From: Flavobacterium sp. Sd200
GTDB taxonomy: Bacteria > Bacteroidota > Bacteroidia > Flavobacteriales > Flavobacteriaceae
Length of the DNA: 64,000 bases
Reading direction: 5' to 3'
Assembly: GCF_009826935.1 (NCBI RefSeq)
Contig: NZ_WUMN01000004.1
Location: forward strand, 310,001 to 374,000
The position numbers were made by a program, and so were the translations under genes. Positions 52,818-60,835 of this stretch are shown here, piece by piece. Each line of letters begins with the position of its first letter. Within the stretch, counting starts at the first letter, position 1. A model generated the notes under the pieces. It did not search any database and had not been told where the DNA came from. It worked only from the letters and a program-made list of their open reading frames with translations.

Positions 52818-52858
52818 GAAGGTACCCTGCACACTAAAATATCTACGGCCCTTCTCAC
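52814..52858 (+). promoter_or_regulatory. attenuator 2 antiterminator hairpin
   Basis: GTGAGAAGG (52814-52822) pairs perfectly with CCTTCTCAC (52850-52858). The left arm contains the leader 2 stop codon TGA. The right arm overlaps the left arm of terminator 2. So a ribosome that stalls earlier at Ile/Val codons leaves this pairing free and prevents termination, while a ribosome that reaches the stop codon blocks it. Confidence 0.8.
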
Positions 52859-52876
52859 TACGAGCAGGGCTTTTTT
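52848..52876 (+). terminator. attenuator terminator 2
   Basis: GCCCTTCTC (52848-52856) pairs with GAGCAGGGC (52862-52870) in eight pairs with one T-C mismatch and a 5-nt loop, followed by six T. It ends 21 bases before the ilvE start codon. It is mutually exclusive with the antiterminator at 52814-52858. Confidence 0.85.
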
Positions 52877-52897
52877 GTATAAAATCATCAATAACTT

Positions 52898-53794
52898 ATG
52901 TACTATAACAGTAATACCATCATCTATTTTAACGGAAGCTTTGTTAAGGCTTCTGAAGCTTCAACAGACCTTTACGGACAATCTCTTCACTATGGTTACG
53001 CCATTTTCGAGGGCATAAAATCATATAAGACCGATGAGGGAACAAAAATATTCAAGGCAAAAGAACATTACGACCGCCTTCGTCGTTCGGCAGAATTAAT
53101 GCATATGCCTTTTAACTACACCTCAGAAGAATTGACGGCGTTGACTTATGAAGTGCTGGAAAAAAATGGCTTTAGGGATGCTTATATCAGGCCATTAGTG
53201 TTTTGTTCCCCTAACATGTCGCTTTCTAAAGGTAAGGAAAGCTATCTTGCCATACAGGCCTGGGAGTGGACAAATGGTTACATGGCCAATAAAATGCGTA
53301 TCATGACATCGTCTTTTGAGCGCCCTAATCCTAAAGCATTTAAAGTTGAGGCAAAAGTTAGTGGTCATTACGTAAATTCAATACTGGCGTGTCAGGAGGC
53401 TAAAGATGCCGGCTATGATGAAGCCCTTGTGTTAGACAGTAATGGTAATGTGGCTGAAAGCAGTGGTGCTAATGTATTCTATGAAAAAGACGGCAAACTG
53501 TACACTCCTGCAAAAGGCAGCATACTGCCGGGCATTACGCGTGCTACCGTATTGGATATATGTGCCCAATTTGAAATTCCGGTAGAGGAAAAATTCTTTA
53601 CTCCTGAGGAAATGCGCGGTGCCGATGCGGCTTTCTTTTGTGGAACAGCAGCAGAAATTTTAGCGTTAGACTCGCTGGACAATGTTCCTTTTACCAAAGA
53701 GTGGGACACAACCCTTAGCGCAACCATACAAAAAGCATATCAGAATTTAGTAGTAGGCAAAACACTGGAAGAGTTCAAGCTGCAACTAGGTTAA
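52898..53794 (+). CDS. ilvE: branched-chain amino acid aminotransferase
   Basis: 298 aa, class IV PLP aminotransferase. It performs the last step of Ile, Val and Leu synthesis with glutamate as amino donor. The PLP-binding Lys is K153 (EAKVSGHYVNSILACQEA), followed by the ExxGxN loop (VAESSGANVF) and PAKGSILPGITRATVLD. It is the first gene behind the double attenuator. ilvD follows after 203 bp that hold two copies of a palindromic repeat. Confidence 0.96.
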   Translation: MYYNSNTIIYFNGSFVKASEASTDLYGQSLHYGYAIFEGIKSYKTDEGTKIFKAKEHYDRLRRSAELMHMPFNYTSEELTALTYEVLEKNGFRDAYIRPLVFCSPNMSLSKGKESYLAIQAWEWTNGYMANKMRIMTSSFERPNPKAFKVEAKVSGHYVNSILACQEAKDAGYDEALVLDSNGNVAESSGANVFYEKDGKLYTPAKGSILPGITRATVLDICAQFEIPVEEKFFTPEEMRGADAAFFCGTAAEILALDSLDNVPFTKEWDTTLSATIQKAYQNLVVGKTLEEFKLQLG

Positions 53795-53796
53795 TG

Positions 53797-53816
53797 GTTG
53801 TTAGTTGTTGGTTGAC
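53797..53816 (+). repeat. GGTTGTTAG-type short direct repeat after ilvE
   Basis: GGTTGTTAGTTGTTGGTTG at about 53798, directly after the ilvE stop; the preceding GGTTAAT, which holds the stop codon, continues the pattern. A low-complexity TTG/GGTT tract. Confidence 0.4.
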
Positions 53817-53872
53817 GGAAATAACAGAACAAAAAAATAATTAAATAGTCTCACCTTATCTGAGTGAAGCTC

Positions 53873-53910
53873 GCTCCCCTCTCCTTTGGAGAGGGGCTGG
53901 GGGTGAGGCC
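53873..53910. repeat. CCCCTCTCCTTTGGAGAGGGG palindromic repeat, copy 1
   Basis: A hairpin CCCCTCTCC-TTT-GGAGAGGGG followed by CTGGGGGTGAGGCC. The bases before it (GAGTGAAGCTC) also match copy 2, so the unit is about 50 bp. Confidence 0.75.
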
Positions 53911-53951
53911 AAACAAACAAATACCCTTTGCTAACTCGCAGGAGTGTAGCT

Positions 53952-53990
53952 GCTCCCCTCTCCTTTGGAGAGGGGTTGGGGGTGAGGCTT
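53952..53990. repeat. CCCCTCTCCTTTGGAGAGGGG palindromic repeat, copy 2
   Basis: Same hairpin and tail as copy 1 (GTTGGGGGTGAGGC). It ends only 7 bases before the ilvD start codon, so it may affect ilvD translation. Confidence 0.75.
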
Positions 53991-53997
53991 AAATATA

Positions 53998-55677
53998 ATG
54001 GAATTAAACAAATATTCAAGGGTTTTTACCCAAGACGAAACACAACCTGCAGCACGGGCAATGCTGTACGGAATAGGATTTGACGACGACGATATGAAAA
54101 AGGCACAGGTGGGCATAGCCAGTATGGGCTATGACGGCAACACCTGCAACATGCACCTTAACGAACTTGCTGCCATAGTTAAAAAAGGCACCTGGGATAC
54201 TGGTCTTGCGGGCCTAATTTTTAATACAATTGGAGTAAGCGATGGTATGAGCAACGGTACCGACGGTATGCGCTACAGCCTTGTAAGTCGCGATGTAATT
54301 GCCGACAGTATTGAAGCCATCTGCGGCGCACAGTATTATGACGGACTTATAACCCTGCCGGGCTGCGACAAGAACATGCCAGGCAGCATTATAGCCATGG
54401 GCAGGCTTAACCGCCCGTCGATAATGGTATATGGCGGCACTATAGCACCCGGATGTTATAAGGGAGAGAATTTAAACATAGTATCGGCATTTGAGGCTTT
54501 AGGGCAAAAGATAGCAGGTACAATGAGCAACGAAGATTTTAATGGCGTTATACGCAATGCCTGCCCGGGTGCGGGTGCCTGTGGCGGCATGTACACGGCT
54601 AACACTATGGCGGCAGCTATAGAGGCACTGGGCATGAGTTTGCCGTACTCATCGAGCAACCCGGCATTGAGCTCTGAAAAAAAACAGGAATGCCTTGATG
54701 CAGGCGAATATATAAAGCTGCTCCTTGAAAAAGATATTAAGCCTACCGACATTATGACCCGTAAGGCGTTTGAAAATGCTTTGCGTATAATCGTGATATT
54801 GGGCGGAAGCACCAATGCCGTACTGCATTTTATAGCCATGGCAAAAAGTGTGGGTGTCGAGGTTACGCAGGACGATTTTCAGCGCATGAGTGATGTAACG
54901 CCTGTATTGGCTGATTTCAAACCAAGCGGTAAATACTTAATGCAGGATTTGCACAACAACGGCGGCATTCCTGCCGTTATGAAATATCTGCTGAAAGAAG
55001 GATTGCTGCATGGCGACTGCCTTACCGTTACCGGAAAAACAGTTGCCGAGAACCTTGAAAATGTGCCCGACCTTGACTTTGAAATCCAAAAAATAATCCA
55101 GCCGCTAAGCAACCCTATAAAAGAAACCGGACACCTGCGTATCATGTATGGCAATCTGGCATCAGGTGGTAGTGTGGCAAAGATTACAGGTAAAGAGGGC
55201 GAACGCTTTAAAGGCCCTGCACGTGTTTTTGATGGCGAGAAACACCTCATAGAGGGAATCTCGACGGGCAGGGTGCAGCACGGCGATGTAATTGTTATCC
55301 GCAACGAAGGCCCTAAGGGCGCACCGGGCATGCCCGAAATGCTTAAGCCTACCAGTGCGCTTATTGGCGCAGGCCTCGGCAAAACGGTTGCCCTTATTAC
55401 CGATGGACGTTTTAGCGGAGGCACCCACGGTTTTGTGGTGGGGCACATTACCCCCGAAGCTTATGAGGGCGGAGTAATAGGCCTTGTAAATGATAATGAT
55501 ATTATTGAAATAGACGCAGTAAACAATACGCTGAATGTATTGCTTAGCGACGACGAACTTGAAAAAAGAAAACAGGCCTGGCAGCAGCCTAAACTAAAGG
55601 TGAGCAGAGGGCTTTTATATAAATATGCCAGAACGGTATCATCGGCGGCAGAAGGTTGTGTTACTGATGAGTTTTAA
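53998..55677 (+). CDS. ilvD: dihydroxy-acid dehydratase
   Basis: 559 aa, the normal length. It dehydrates 2,3-dihydroxy acids to 2-oxo acids in Ile and Val synthesis and uses a Fe-S cluster. Cluster motifs are [10 protein letters not shown] and [17 protein letters not shown]; also [14 protein letters not shown] and [15 protein letters not shown] near the end. ilvB begins 5 bp after its stop. Confidence 0.97.
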   Translation: MELNKYSRVFTQDETQPAARAMLYGIGFDDDDMKKAQVGIASMGYDGNTCNMHLNELAAIVKKGTWDTGLAGLIFNTIGVSDGMSNGTDGMRYSLVSRDVIADSIEAICGAQYYDGLITLPGCDKNMPGSIIAMGRLNRPSIMVYGGTIAPGCYKGENLNIVSAFEALGQKIAGTMSNEDFNGVIRNACPGAGACGGMYTANTMAAAIEALGMSLPYSSSNPALSSEKKQECLDAGEYIKLLLEKDIKPTDIMTRKAFENALRIIVILGGSTNAVLHFIAMAKSVGVEVTQDDFQRMSDVTPVLADFKPSGKYLMQDLHNNGGIPAVMKYLLKEGLLHGDCLTVTGKTVAENLENVPDLDFEIQKIIQPLSNPIKETGHLRIMYGNLASGGSVAKITGKEGERFKGPARVFDGEKHLIEGISTGRVQHGDVIVIRNEGPKGAPGMPEMLKPTSALIGAGLGKTVALITDGRFSGGTHGFVVGHITPEAYEGGVIGLVNDNDIIEIDAVNNTLNVLLSDDELEKRKQAWQQPKLKVSRGLLYKYARTVSSAAEGCVTDEF

Positions 55678-55682
55678 AAACG

Positions 55683-57449
55683 ATGCGTATGGAAAAGACA
55701 ATTGAAAAAGCAGCCTCGGCTGCACAGCCGGAAATTAAAGAAGAACCCAAAACCCACAGCGGTGGCCAGGTAGTGCTTGAGGCATTGCTTGCCGAGGGTG
55801 TTTCTACCATTTTTGGTTATCCCGGTGGGGCTATAATGCCCATTTATGATTCGCTGTATGATTATAACGATAAGCTAAAACACATATTGGTGCGCCACGA
55901 GCAGGGTGCCATTCACGCGGCACAGGGCTTTGCAAGGGTATCGGGTAAAACAGGCATTGTGTTTGCCACCAGTGGCCCCGGTGCTACAAACCTTGTTACC
56001 GGACTTGCCGATGCCATGATAGACAGTACACCGCTGGTATGCATAACCGGACAGGTATTTGCGCACCTGTTGGGTACGGATGCCTTTCAGGAAACCGATG
56101 TGGTAAACATTACCATGCCGGTTACCAAATGGAATTACCAGGTTACCGATGCCGAAGAGATTCCTGCAATATTGGCTAAGGCATTTTATATAGCTTCATC
56201 AGGTAGGCCGGGGCCGGTACTTATTGATATTACCAAAAATGCCCAGCTACAGAAAATAGCTTTTAAGGGCTATGAAAAATGCGATTTTATTCGCAGTTAC
56301 AGGCCGAAGCCTGTAGTGCGCAACGAATATATAGAACAGGCTGCAAAGCTTATCAACGCTGCCGAACGTCCGTTTGTGGTGTTTGGGCAGGGCGTCCTTT
56401 TAGGTAATGCCGAGCAGGAGTTTAAAGAGTTTATCGAAAAGGCAGGCATTCCAAGCGCGTGGACTATATTGGGCATGAGCGCCATCCCTACAGACCACCC
56501 GCTGGGTGTGGGCATGGTGGGCATGCACGGCAACTATGGTCCTAATAAACTTACTAACGAGTGCGATGTGCTTATTGCTATAGGTATGCGCTTTGATGAC
56601 CGCGTTACAGGCAGGCTCGACAAATATGCCACTCAGGCAAAAATCATTCACCTTGATATAGACCCTGCCGAGGTAGACAAAAACGTAAAAGCCGATGTGC
56701 CGGTGTGGGGCGACTGTAAAGAAACCCTGCCTTTGCTTACTGCCCTTGTAGAAAAGAAAACGCATGGCGCATGGCACCGAAAGTTTACCGATTGTGCCAA
56801 ACGCGAGCAGGAGAAAGTTATTCAGGATGAGGTTTACCCAACCGATGCAGTGCTTACCATGGGAGAGGTTATCCGTAACCTGAACGAACTTACCAATGGC
56901 AATGCCATTATTGTGACTGATGTGGGGCAGCACCAAATGGTGGCCTGCCGTTATGCGCAATATGTACATTCGCGCAGCAACGTTACCAGTGGCGGGCTTG
57001 GCACTATGGGGTTTGCACTTCCGGCTGCTATAGGCTCTGCCTATGGCGACCCGAGTCGTACTACCGTTGCCATTATAGGCGATGGTGGTGTACAGATGAC
57101 CATACAGGAACTGGGTACTATTATGCAGTTTAAGCCAAACGTAAAAATACTGATACTAAACAACAGCTTTTTAGGAATGGTGCGCCAGTGGCAGCAGCTT
57201 TTCCATGAAAAACGCTACTCGTTTGTAGATATACAAAGCCCTGATTTTGTTCAGGTAGCCAAAGGATACGGCATACCGGGCAACAGCGTTTCAGAAAGGG
57301 AAAATCTTCGCGACGCTCTTAAAACCATGTTAGACCATGACGGCAGCTACCTGCTGGAAGTTATGGTAGGAAAAGAAAATAATGTATTCCCAATGGTTCC
57401 GCAGGGCAAAAGCGTAAGCGAGATTGTGCTGGGAAGAGATGAAATGTAA
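55683..57449 (+). CDS. ilvB: acetolactate synthase large subunit
   Basis: 588 aa. It condenses pyruvate with pyruvate or 2-oxobutyrate. ThDP-enzyme features are the catalytic Glu in LVRHEQGAIHAAQGFAR, a central FAD-linked domain (about 215-355) and the ThDP/Mg motif GDGGVQMTIQELG to ILNNSFLGMVRQWQ. The alternative start is the ATG two codons later. Followed by the regulatory subunit gene after an 84-bp gap filled by a long palindrome. Confidence 0.97.
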   Translation: MRMEKTIEKAASAAQPEIKEEPKTHSGGQVVLEALLAEGVSTIFGYPGGAIMPIYDSLYDYNDKLKHILVRHEQGAIHAAQGFARVSGKTGIVFATSGPGATNLVTGLADAMIDSTPLVCITGQVFAHLLGTDAFQETDVVNITMPVTKWNYQVTDAEEIPAILAKAFYIASSGRPGPVLIDITKNAQLQKIAFKGYEKCDFIRSYRPKPVVRNEYIEQAAKLINAAERPFVVFGQGVLLGNAEQEFKEFIEKAGIPSAWTILGMSAIPTDHPLGVGMVGMHGNYGPNKLTNECDVLIAIGMRFDDRVTGRLDKYATQAKIIHLDIDPAEVDKNVKADVPVWGDCKETLPLLTALVEKKTHGAWHRKFTDCAKREQEKVIQDEVYPTDAVLTMGEVIRNLNELTNGNAIIVTDVGQHQMVACRYAQYVHSRSNVTSGGLGTMGFALPAAIGSAYGDPSRTTVAIIGDGGVQMTIQELGTIMQFKPNVKILILNNSFLGMVRQWQQLFHEKRYSFVDIQSPDFVQVAKGYGIPGNSVSERENLRDALKTMLDHDGSYLLEVMVGKENNVFPMVPQGKSVSEIVLGRDEM

Positions 57450-57452
57450 TAA

Positions 57453-57527
57453 TTTGTTTCAGGTTTAAAGTTTCAGGTTGTTTTAACGTTCAGAACCTGA
57501 AACTTTAGACTTGAAACCTGAAACAAA
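57453..57527. repeat. 27-bp-arm palindrome between ilvB and ilvN
   Basis: TAAAGTTTCAGGTT (57466-57479) pairs with AACCTGAAACTTTA (57494-57507), and TTTGTTTCAGGTT (57453-57465) pairs with AACCTGAAACAAA (57515-57527). All 27 bp match, with a 7-nt bulge (GACTTGA) in the right arm. It fills the ilvB-ilvN gap. Confidence 0.85.
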
Positions 57528-57533
57528 AAACAA

Positions 57534-58121
57534 ATGAAAAAGGAATTTACCATAACCGTATATACAGAAAACCATGTGGGGTTGTTAACCCGCATTGCGA
57601 TTATATTTTCGAGGCGAAAAATAAACCTTGAAAGCGTTAACGTCGGACCAAGTGAGGTAGAAGGCATAAGCCGTTTTACGCTTGTAATTACCGAAGCCGA
57701 AGAAGTGGTGCAAAAAGTTGTGCGCCAGATAGAAAAGCAGGTTGAGGTGCTCAAAGTATTTTTTAATACCGACGATGAAATTGTATGGCAGGAAATGGCC
57801 ATGTATAAAGTGCCTACCAAGGTTATAGCCGAACAGGTAAAGGTAGAGCGATTGTTGCGCCAGTATGGGGCAAACACAGTTGTAATCCGTAATGATTATA
57901 CGGTTTTTGAAACCACCGGGCACAAAGAAGAAATTGATGCTTTGGCAGAAGCCTTACAGCCCTGGGGGCTTATAGAGTTTGTACGCAGTGCACGTATTGC
58001 CATTATTAAGGCAAGCGAAGGCACACACAAAGCAGTGTTGGAATTTGAAGCGGCGATGCCAAGCGAACCTGCTGCCGAAAATGAATTCCTTGATAAAAGG
58101 GATGGGGTTTTTACTATGTAG
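57534..58121 (+). CDS. ilvN: acetolactate synthase small (regulatory) subunit
   Basis: 195 aa. An N-terminal ACT domain (about 3-75; TITVYTENHVGLLTRIAIIFSRRKINLESVNVG, in parts) binds valine for feedback inhibition, and the C-terminal domain (about 85-170) belongs to the ALS_ss_C type. It partners with IlvB and is called ilvN here because only one small subunit gene is seen. A degraded repeat follows. Confidence 0.94.
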   Translation: MKKEFTITVYTENHVGLLTRIAIIFSRRKINLESVNVGPSEVEGISRFTLVITEAEEVVQKVVRQIEKQVEVLKVFFNTDDEIVWQEMAMYKVPTKVIAEQVKVERLLRQYGANTVVIRNDYTVFETTGHKEEIDALAEALQPWGLIEFVRSARIAIIKASEGTHKAVLEFEAAMPSEPAAENEFLDKRDGVFTM

Positions 58122-58122
58122 C

Positions 58123-58190
58123 AGCCTCACCCCAGCCCTCTCCACCCGAGGCTTTAGCCGAACTGGCGAAGCAAAGGAGTGGGAGCAGCT
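58123..58190. repeat. inverted, interrupted copy of the CTCTCC/GGAG repeat after ilvN
   Basis: GCCTCACCCCAGCCCTCTCC (about 58124-58143) and AAAGGAGTGGGAGCAGC (about 58173-58189) match the reverse of the 53873-53910 repeat, but about 30 extra bases containing GAGGCTTTAGCCGAAC sit at the loop. It begins 2 bases after the ilvN stop. The 229-bp gap continues with three CTAAG motifs (58296-58324) and no gene. Confidence 0.6.
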
Positions 58191-58350
58191 TCCTCGGTTG
58201 TTAAAGTGCAGGTGTATAATGCCTGATAATTTATCCTTTCAAAGGAAAGATTGTCAAATAAAAAGATAAGAAATAATATAGCTGGGTAATATAGGCTAAG
58301 AACCTAAGTGCTTCAGCATCTAAGAAACTTAATAAATTAAACAAACAAAA

Positions 58351-59397
58351 ATGGCAAAATTAAATTTTGGCGGGGTAGAAGAAAACGTAGTAACCCGCGA
58401 TGAATTCCCGTTACAAAAAGCACAGGAAACATTACAAAACGAAGTTGTTGCGGTAATTGGCTATGGCGTTCAGGGGCCGGGCCAGGCGCTAAACCTTAAA
58501 GATAACGGCATTAGCGTTATTGTAGGTCAGCGTAAAAATTCTAAATCGTGGGATAAAGCTGTTGCCGATGGCTTTGTACCGGGCGAAACCCTTTTTGAAA
58601 TTGAAGAAGCCCTGCAAAAAGGCTCTATTATATGTTACCTGCTTAGCGATGCCGCACAGATTGAATACTGGCCATTGGTTAAAGAAAACCTTACAGCCGG
58701 CAAAGCACTTTATTTCTCTCACGGGTTTGGTGTAACGTTCAACAGCCAGACAGGCATTGTTCCGCCGGAAAATGTAGACGTGTTTTTAGTTGCGCCTAAA
58801 GGTTCGGGTACTTCATTGCGCCGCATGTTCCTTCAAAACCGCGGGCTTAACAGCAGCTTTGCCATTTTCCAGGATGCTACGGGCAAGGCCTGGGATAGGG
58901 TAGTATCGTTAGGCATTGCCATAGGCAGTGGTTATTTATTTGAAACGGATTTCCAGAAAGAAGTGTACAGCGACCTTACTGGAGAGCGCGGAACGCTTAT
59001 GGGGGCCATACAGGGTATTTTTGCAGCACAGTATGATGTGCTTCGTAGAAAAGGCCACAGCCCGAGCGAGGCGTTTAACGAAACAGTGGAAGAACTTACA
59101 CAGTCGCTTATGCCACTGGTTGCAGAAAACGGTATGGACTGGATGTATGCCAACTGCAGTACTACCGCACAACGTGGCGCACTTGACTGGTGGAAGCGTT
59201 TCCGCGATGCTACGGCTCCAATTTTTGAAGAGCTTTATGACAGTGTTGCCACAGGTAAAGAGGCCGGATATTCTATAGAGAGTAACAGTAAAGAAGATTA
59301 TCGCGTTGGTCTTGATGCCGAACTTGCCGAACTTCGCGACAGCGAAATGTGGCAGGCCGGTAAAACCGTGCGCAGCCTGAGGCCGGAGAATAACTAG
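58351..59397 (+). CDS. ilvC: ketol-acid reductoisomerase
   Basis: 348 aa. It isomerises and reduces 2-acetolactate and 2-aceto-2-hydroxybutyrate with NADPH and Mg. The Rossmann motif is VIGYGVQGPGQALNLKDNG, followed by GQRKNSKSW. The C-terminal knotted domain contains SDLTGERGTLMGAIQG and the metal Glu in NETVEELTQ. It resembles the fungal Ilv5-like form found in Bacteroidota rather than the long enterobacterial form. ilvA follows after two palindromic repeats. Confidence 0.96.
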   Translation: MAKLNFGGVEENVVTRDEFPLQKAQETLQNEVVAVIGYGVQGPGQALNLKDNGISVIVGQRKNSKSWDKAVADGFVPGETLFEIEEALQKGSIICYLLSDAAQIEYWPLVKENLTAGKALYFSHGFGVTFNSQTGIVPPENVDVFLVAPKGSGTSLRRMFLQNRGLNSSFAIFQDATGKAWDRVVSLGIAIGSGYLFETDFQKEVYSDLTGERGTLMGAIQGIFAAQYDVLRRKGHSPSEAFNETVEELTQSLMPLVAENGMDWMYANCSTTAQRGALDWWKRFRDATAPIFEELYDSVATGKEAGYSIESNSKEDYRVGLDAELAELRDSEMWQAGKTVRSLRPENN

Positions 59398-59423
59398 GCA
59401 TTCGATGCCAGCGTTTTATTACT

Positions 59424-59460
59424 AACCTGCAAGGTCTCCAAGACCTTGTAGGTTTATTTT
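59424..59460. repeat. ACCTGCAAGGT-type palindrome, first copy after ilvC
   Basis: AACCTGCAAGGTCT (59424-59437) pairs with AGACCTTGTAGGTT (59441-59454), 14 bp with one G-T pair and a 3-nt loop, followed by TATTTTAT, which could allow weak termination. Confidence 0.8.
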
Positions 59461-59495
59461 ATAACAATCTGTCAGTCATATTGGCTGACCAAATA

Positions 59496-59522
59496 CCTGC
59501 AAGGTTTTTAAAACCCTGCAGG
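59496..59522. repeat. ACCTGCAAGGT-type palindrome, second copy before ilvA
   Basis: CCTGCAAGGTTTT (59496-59508) pairs with AAAACCCTGCAGG (59510-59522), one mismatch. It ends 13 bases before the ilvA start. Same family as the copies in the gltB-gltD gap. Confidence 0.8.
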
Positions 59523-59535
59523 ATAAATAAGTACG

Positions 59536-60801
59536 ATGAATATTCAACCCACAACATATTTTCCTTCTTTAGATGATGTAAAGCATGCAGCCGAGCGATT
59601 AAAACACATTGTTTATAAAACCCCGCTTGCTGTAAACCGCACAACATCTGAACTGTATGAAGCCAATATTTTTTTTAAGAGGGAAGACCTGCAACAGGTA
59701 CGCTCTTATAAAATTCGTGGAGCTTACAATAAAATGGCGACACTCAACCAAGCCGAAAGGGCACAGGGTGTAGTTTGTGCCAGTGCAGGAAACCATGCAC
59801 AGGGTGTAGCACTTGCCTGCAATAAAATGGAGGTTAAGAGCACTATATTTATGCCCACGCCTACGCCGGGGCAAAAGCTGGATCAGGTAAAAATGTTTGG
59901 CGGAGAGTTTGTTGAGGTAGTTTTAGCAGGCGATACCTTTGATGAAGCTAAAGAAGCGGCCTTAAAATATTGCAATGAACAGGGGGCGGTTTTTATACAC
60001 CCGTTTGACGACCCTAAAATTATTGAAGGCCAAGCAACTATAGCCCTCGAAATTTTAGAACAGGCACAGCAACCCATAGACTATATTTTTGTGCCCATAG
60101 GCGGTGGCGGTCTTGCTGCCGGGCTTAGCAGTGTTTTTAAACAACTATCGCCCAATACAAAGATAATTGGGGTAGAGCCCACAGGCGCGCCCAGCATGAA
60201 AAAAGCACTTGAAGCAGGGCAGGCAACCCATTTAGAGCGTATTAATAAGTTTGTAGACGGTGCTGCCGTGCAAAAAGTGGGCGACTACACTTTTGATATC
60301 TGCCGCAACACGCTGCACGATATGCTTTTGGTAGACGAAGGGCTTATCTGTCAGGTAATACTGTCGCTTTATAATAAAGATGCCATTGTGGTAGAACCCG
60401 CCGGAGCATTATCAATAGGGGCTTTGGCACAATATGCAGAAAAGATAAAAGGTAAAAATGTGGTTTGCATTATATCGGGTAGTAATAACGATATTACCCG
60501 TATGGAGGAAATTAAGGAGGGCGCGCTGCTGTATGCCGGGCTTAAGCATTACTTCCTTGTAAAATTTCCGCAAAGGCCGGGTGCATTGCGCGAGTTTGTA
60601 ATGAATGTTTTAGGCCCTACCGACGATATTGCCCATTTTGAATATACCAAAAAGAACAGTAAAGAAAAAGGTACGGCTGTAGTAGGTATTGAACTTAAAA
60701 CGGCATCTGATTATGATGCGCTGTTAAGTAATATGAAAAACTTAGGCTTTTATGTAGATTATCTTAACGACAAACCACATTTGTTGAATTTATTGGTGTG
60801 A
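59536..60801 (+). CDS. ilvA: threonine ammonia-lyase (threonine dehydratase)
   Basis: 421 aa. It deaminates threonine to 2-oxobutyrate, the entry step for isoleucine. The PLP Lys is K59 in RSYKIRGAYNKM, and the Gly-rich loop is PIGGGGLAAGLSS. A C-terminal ACT-like regulatory domain (about 335-420, YFLVKFPQRPGALREFVMN) supports the biosynthetic form controlled by isoleucine. It is the last gene of the operon. The 34 bases to the convergent gene show no clear terminator. Confidence 0.95.
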   Translation: MNIQPTTYFPSLDDVKHAAERLKHIVYKTPLAVNRTTSELYEANIFFKREDLQQVRSYKIRGAYNKMATLNQAERAQGVVCASAGNHAQGVALACNKMEVKSTIFMPTPTPGQKLDQVKMFGGEFVEVVLAGDTFDEAKEAALKYCNEQGAVFIHPFDDPKIIEGQATIALEILEQAQQPIDYIFVPIGGGGLAAGLSSVFKQLSPNTKIIGVEPTGAPSMKKALEAGQATHLERINKFVDGAAVQKVGDYTFDICRNTLHDMLLVDEGLICQVILSLYNKDAIVVEPAGALSIGALAQYAEKIKGKNVVCIISGSNNDITRMEEIKEGALLYAGLKHYFLVKFPQRPGALREFVMNVLGPTDDIAHFEYTKKNSKEKGTAVVGIELKTASDYDALLSNMKNLGFYVDYLNDKPHLLNLLV

Positions 60802-60835
60802 TATTTTAATAGCGAGTTACAGTAATTTTATGTTG

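Noticed and set aside
53801-54116. Short minus-strand frames over the gap before ilvD
   Set aside because: Their translations consist of the palindromic repeat ([11 protein letters not shown]), a typical false call on these repeats.
54879-55448. 189-aa minus-strand frame opposite ilvD
   Set aside because: Shadow of ilvD; Pro/Ser-rich translation typical of antisense of a GC-richer gene.
56400-56969. 189-aa minus-strand frame opposite ilvB
   Set aside because: Shadow of the acetolactate synthase gene.
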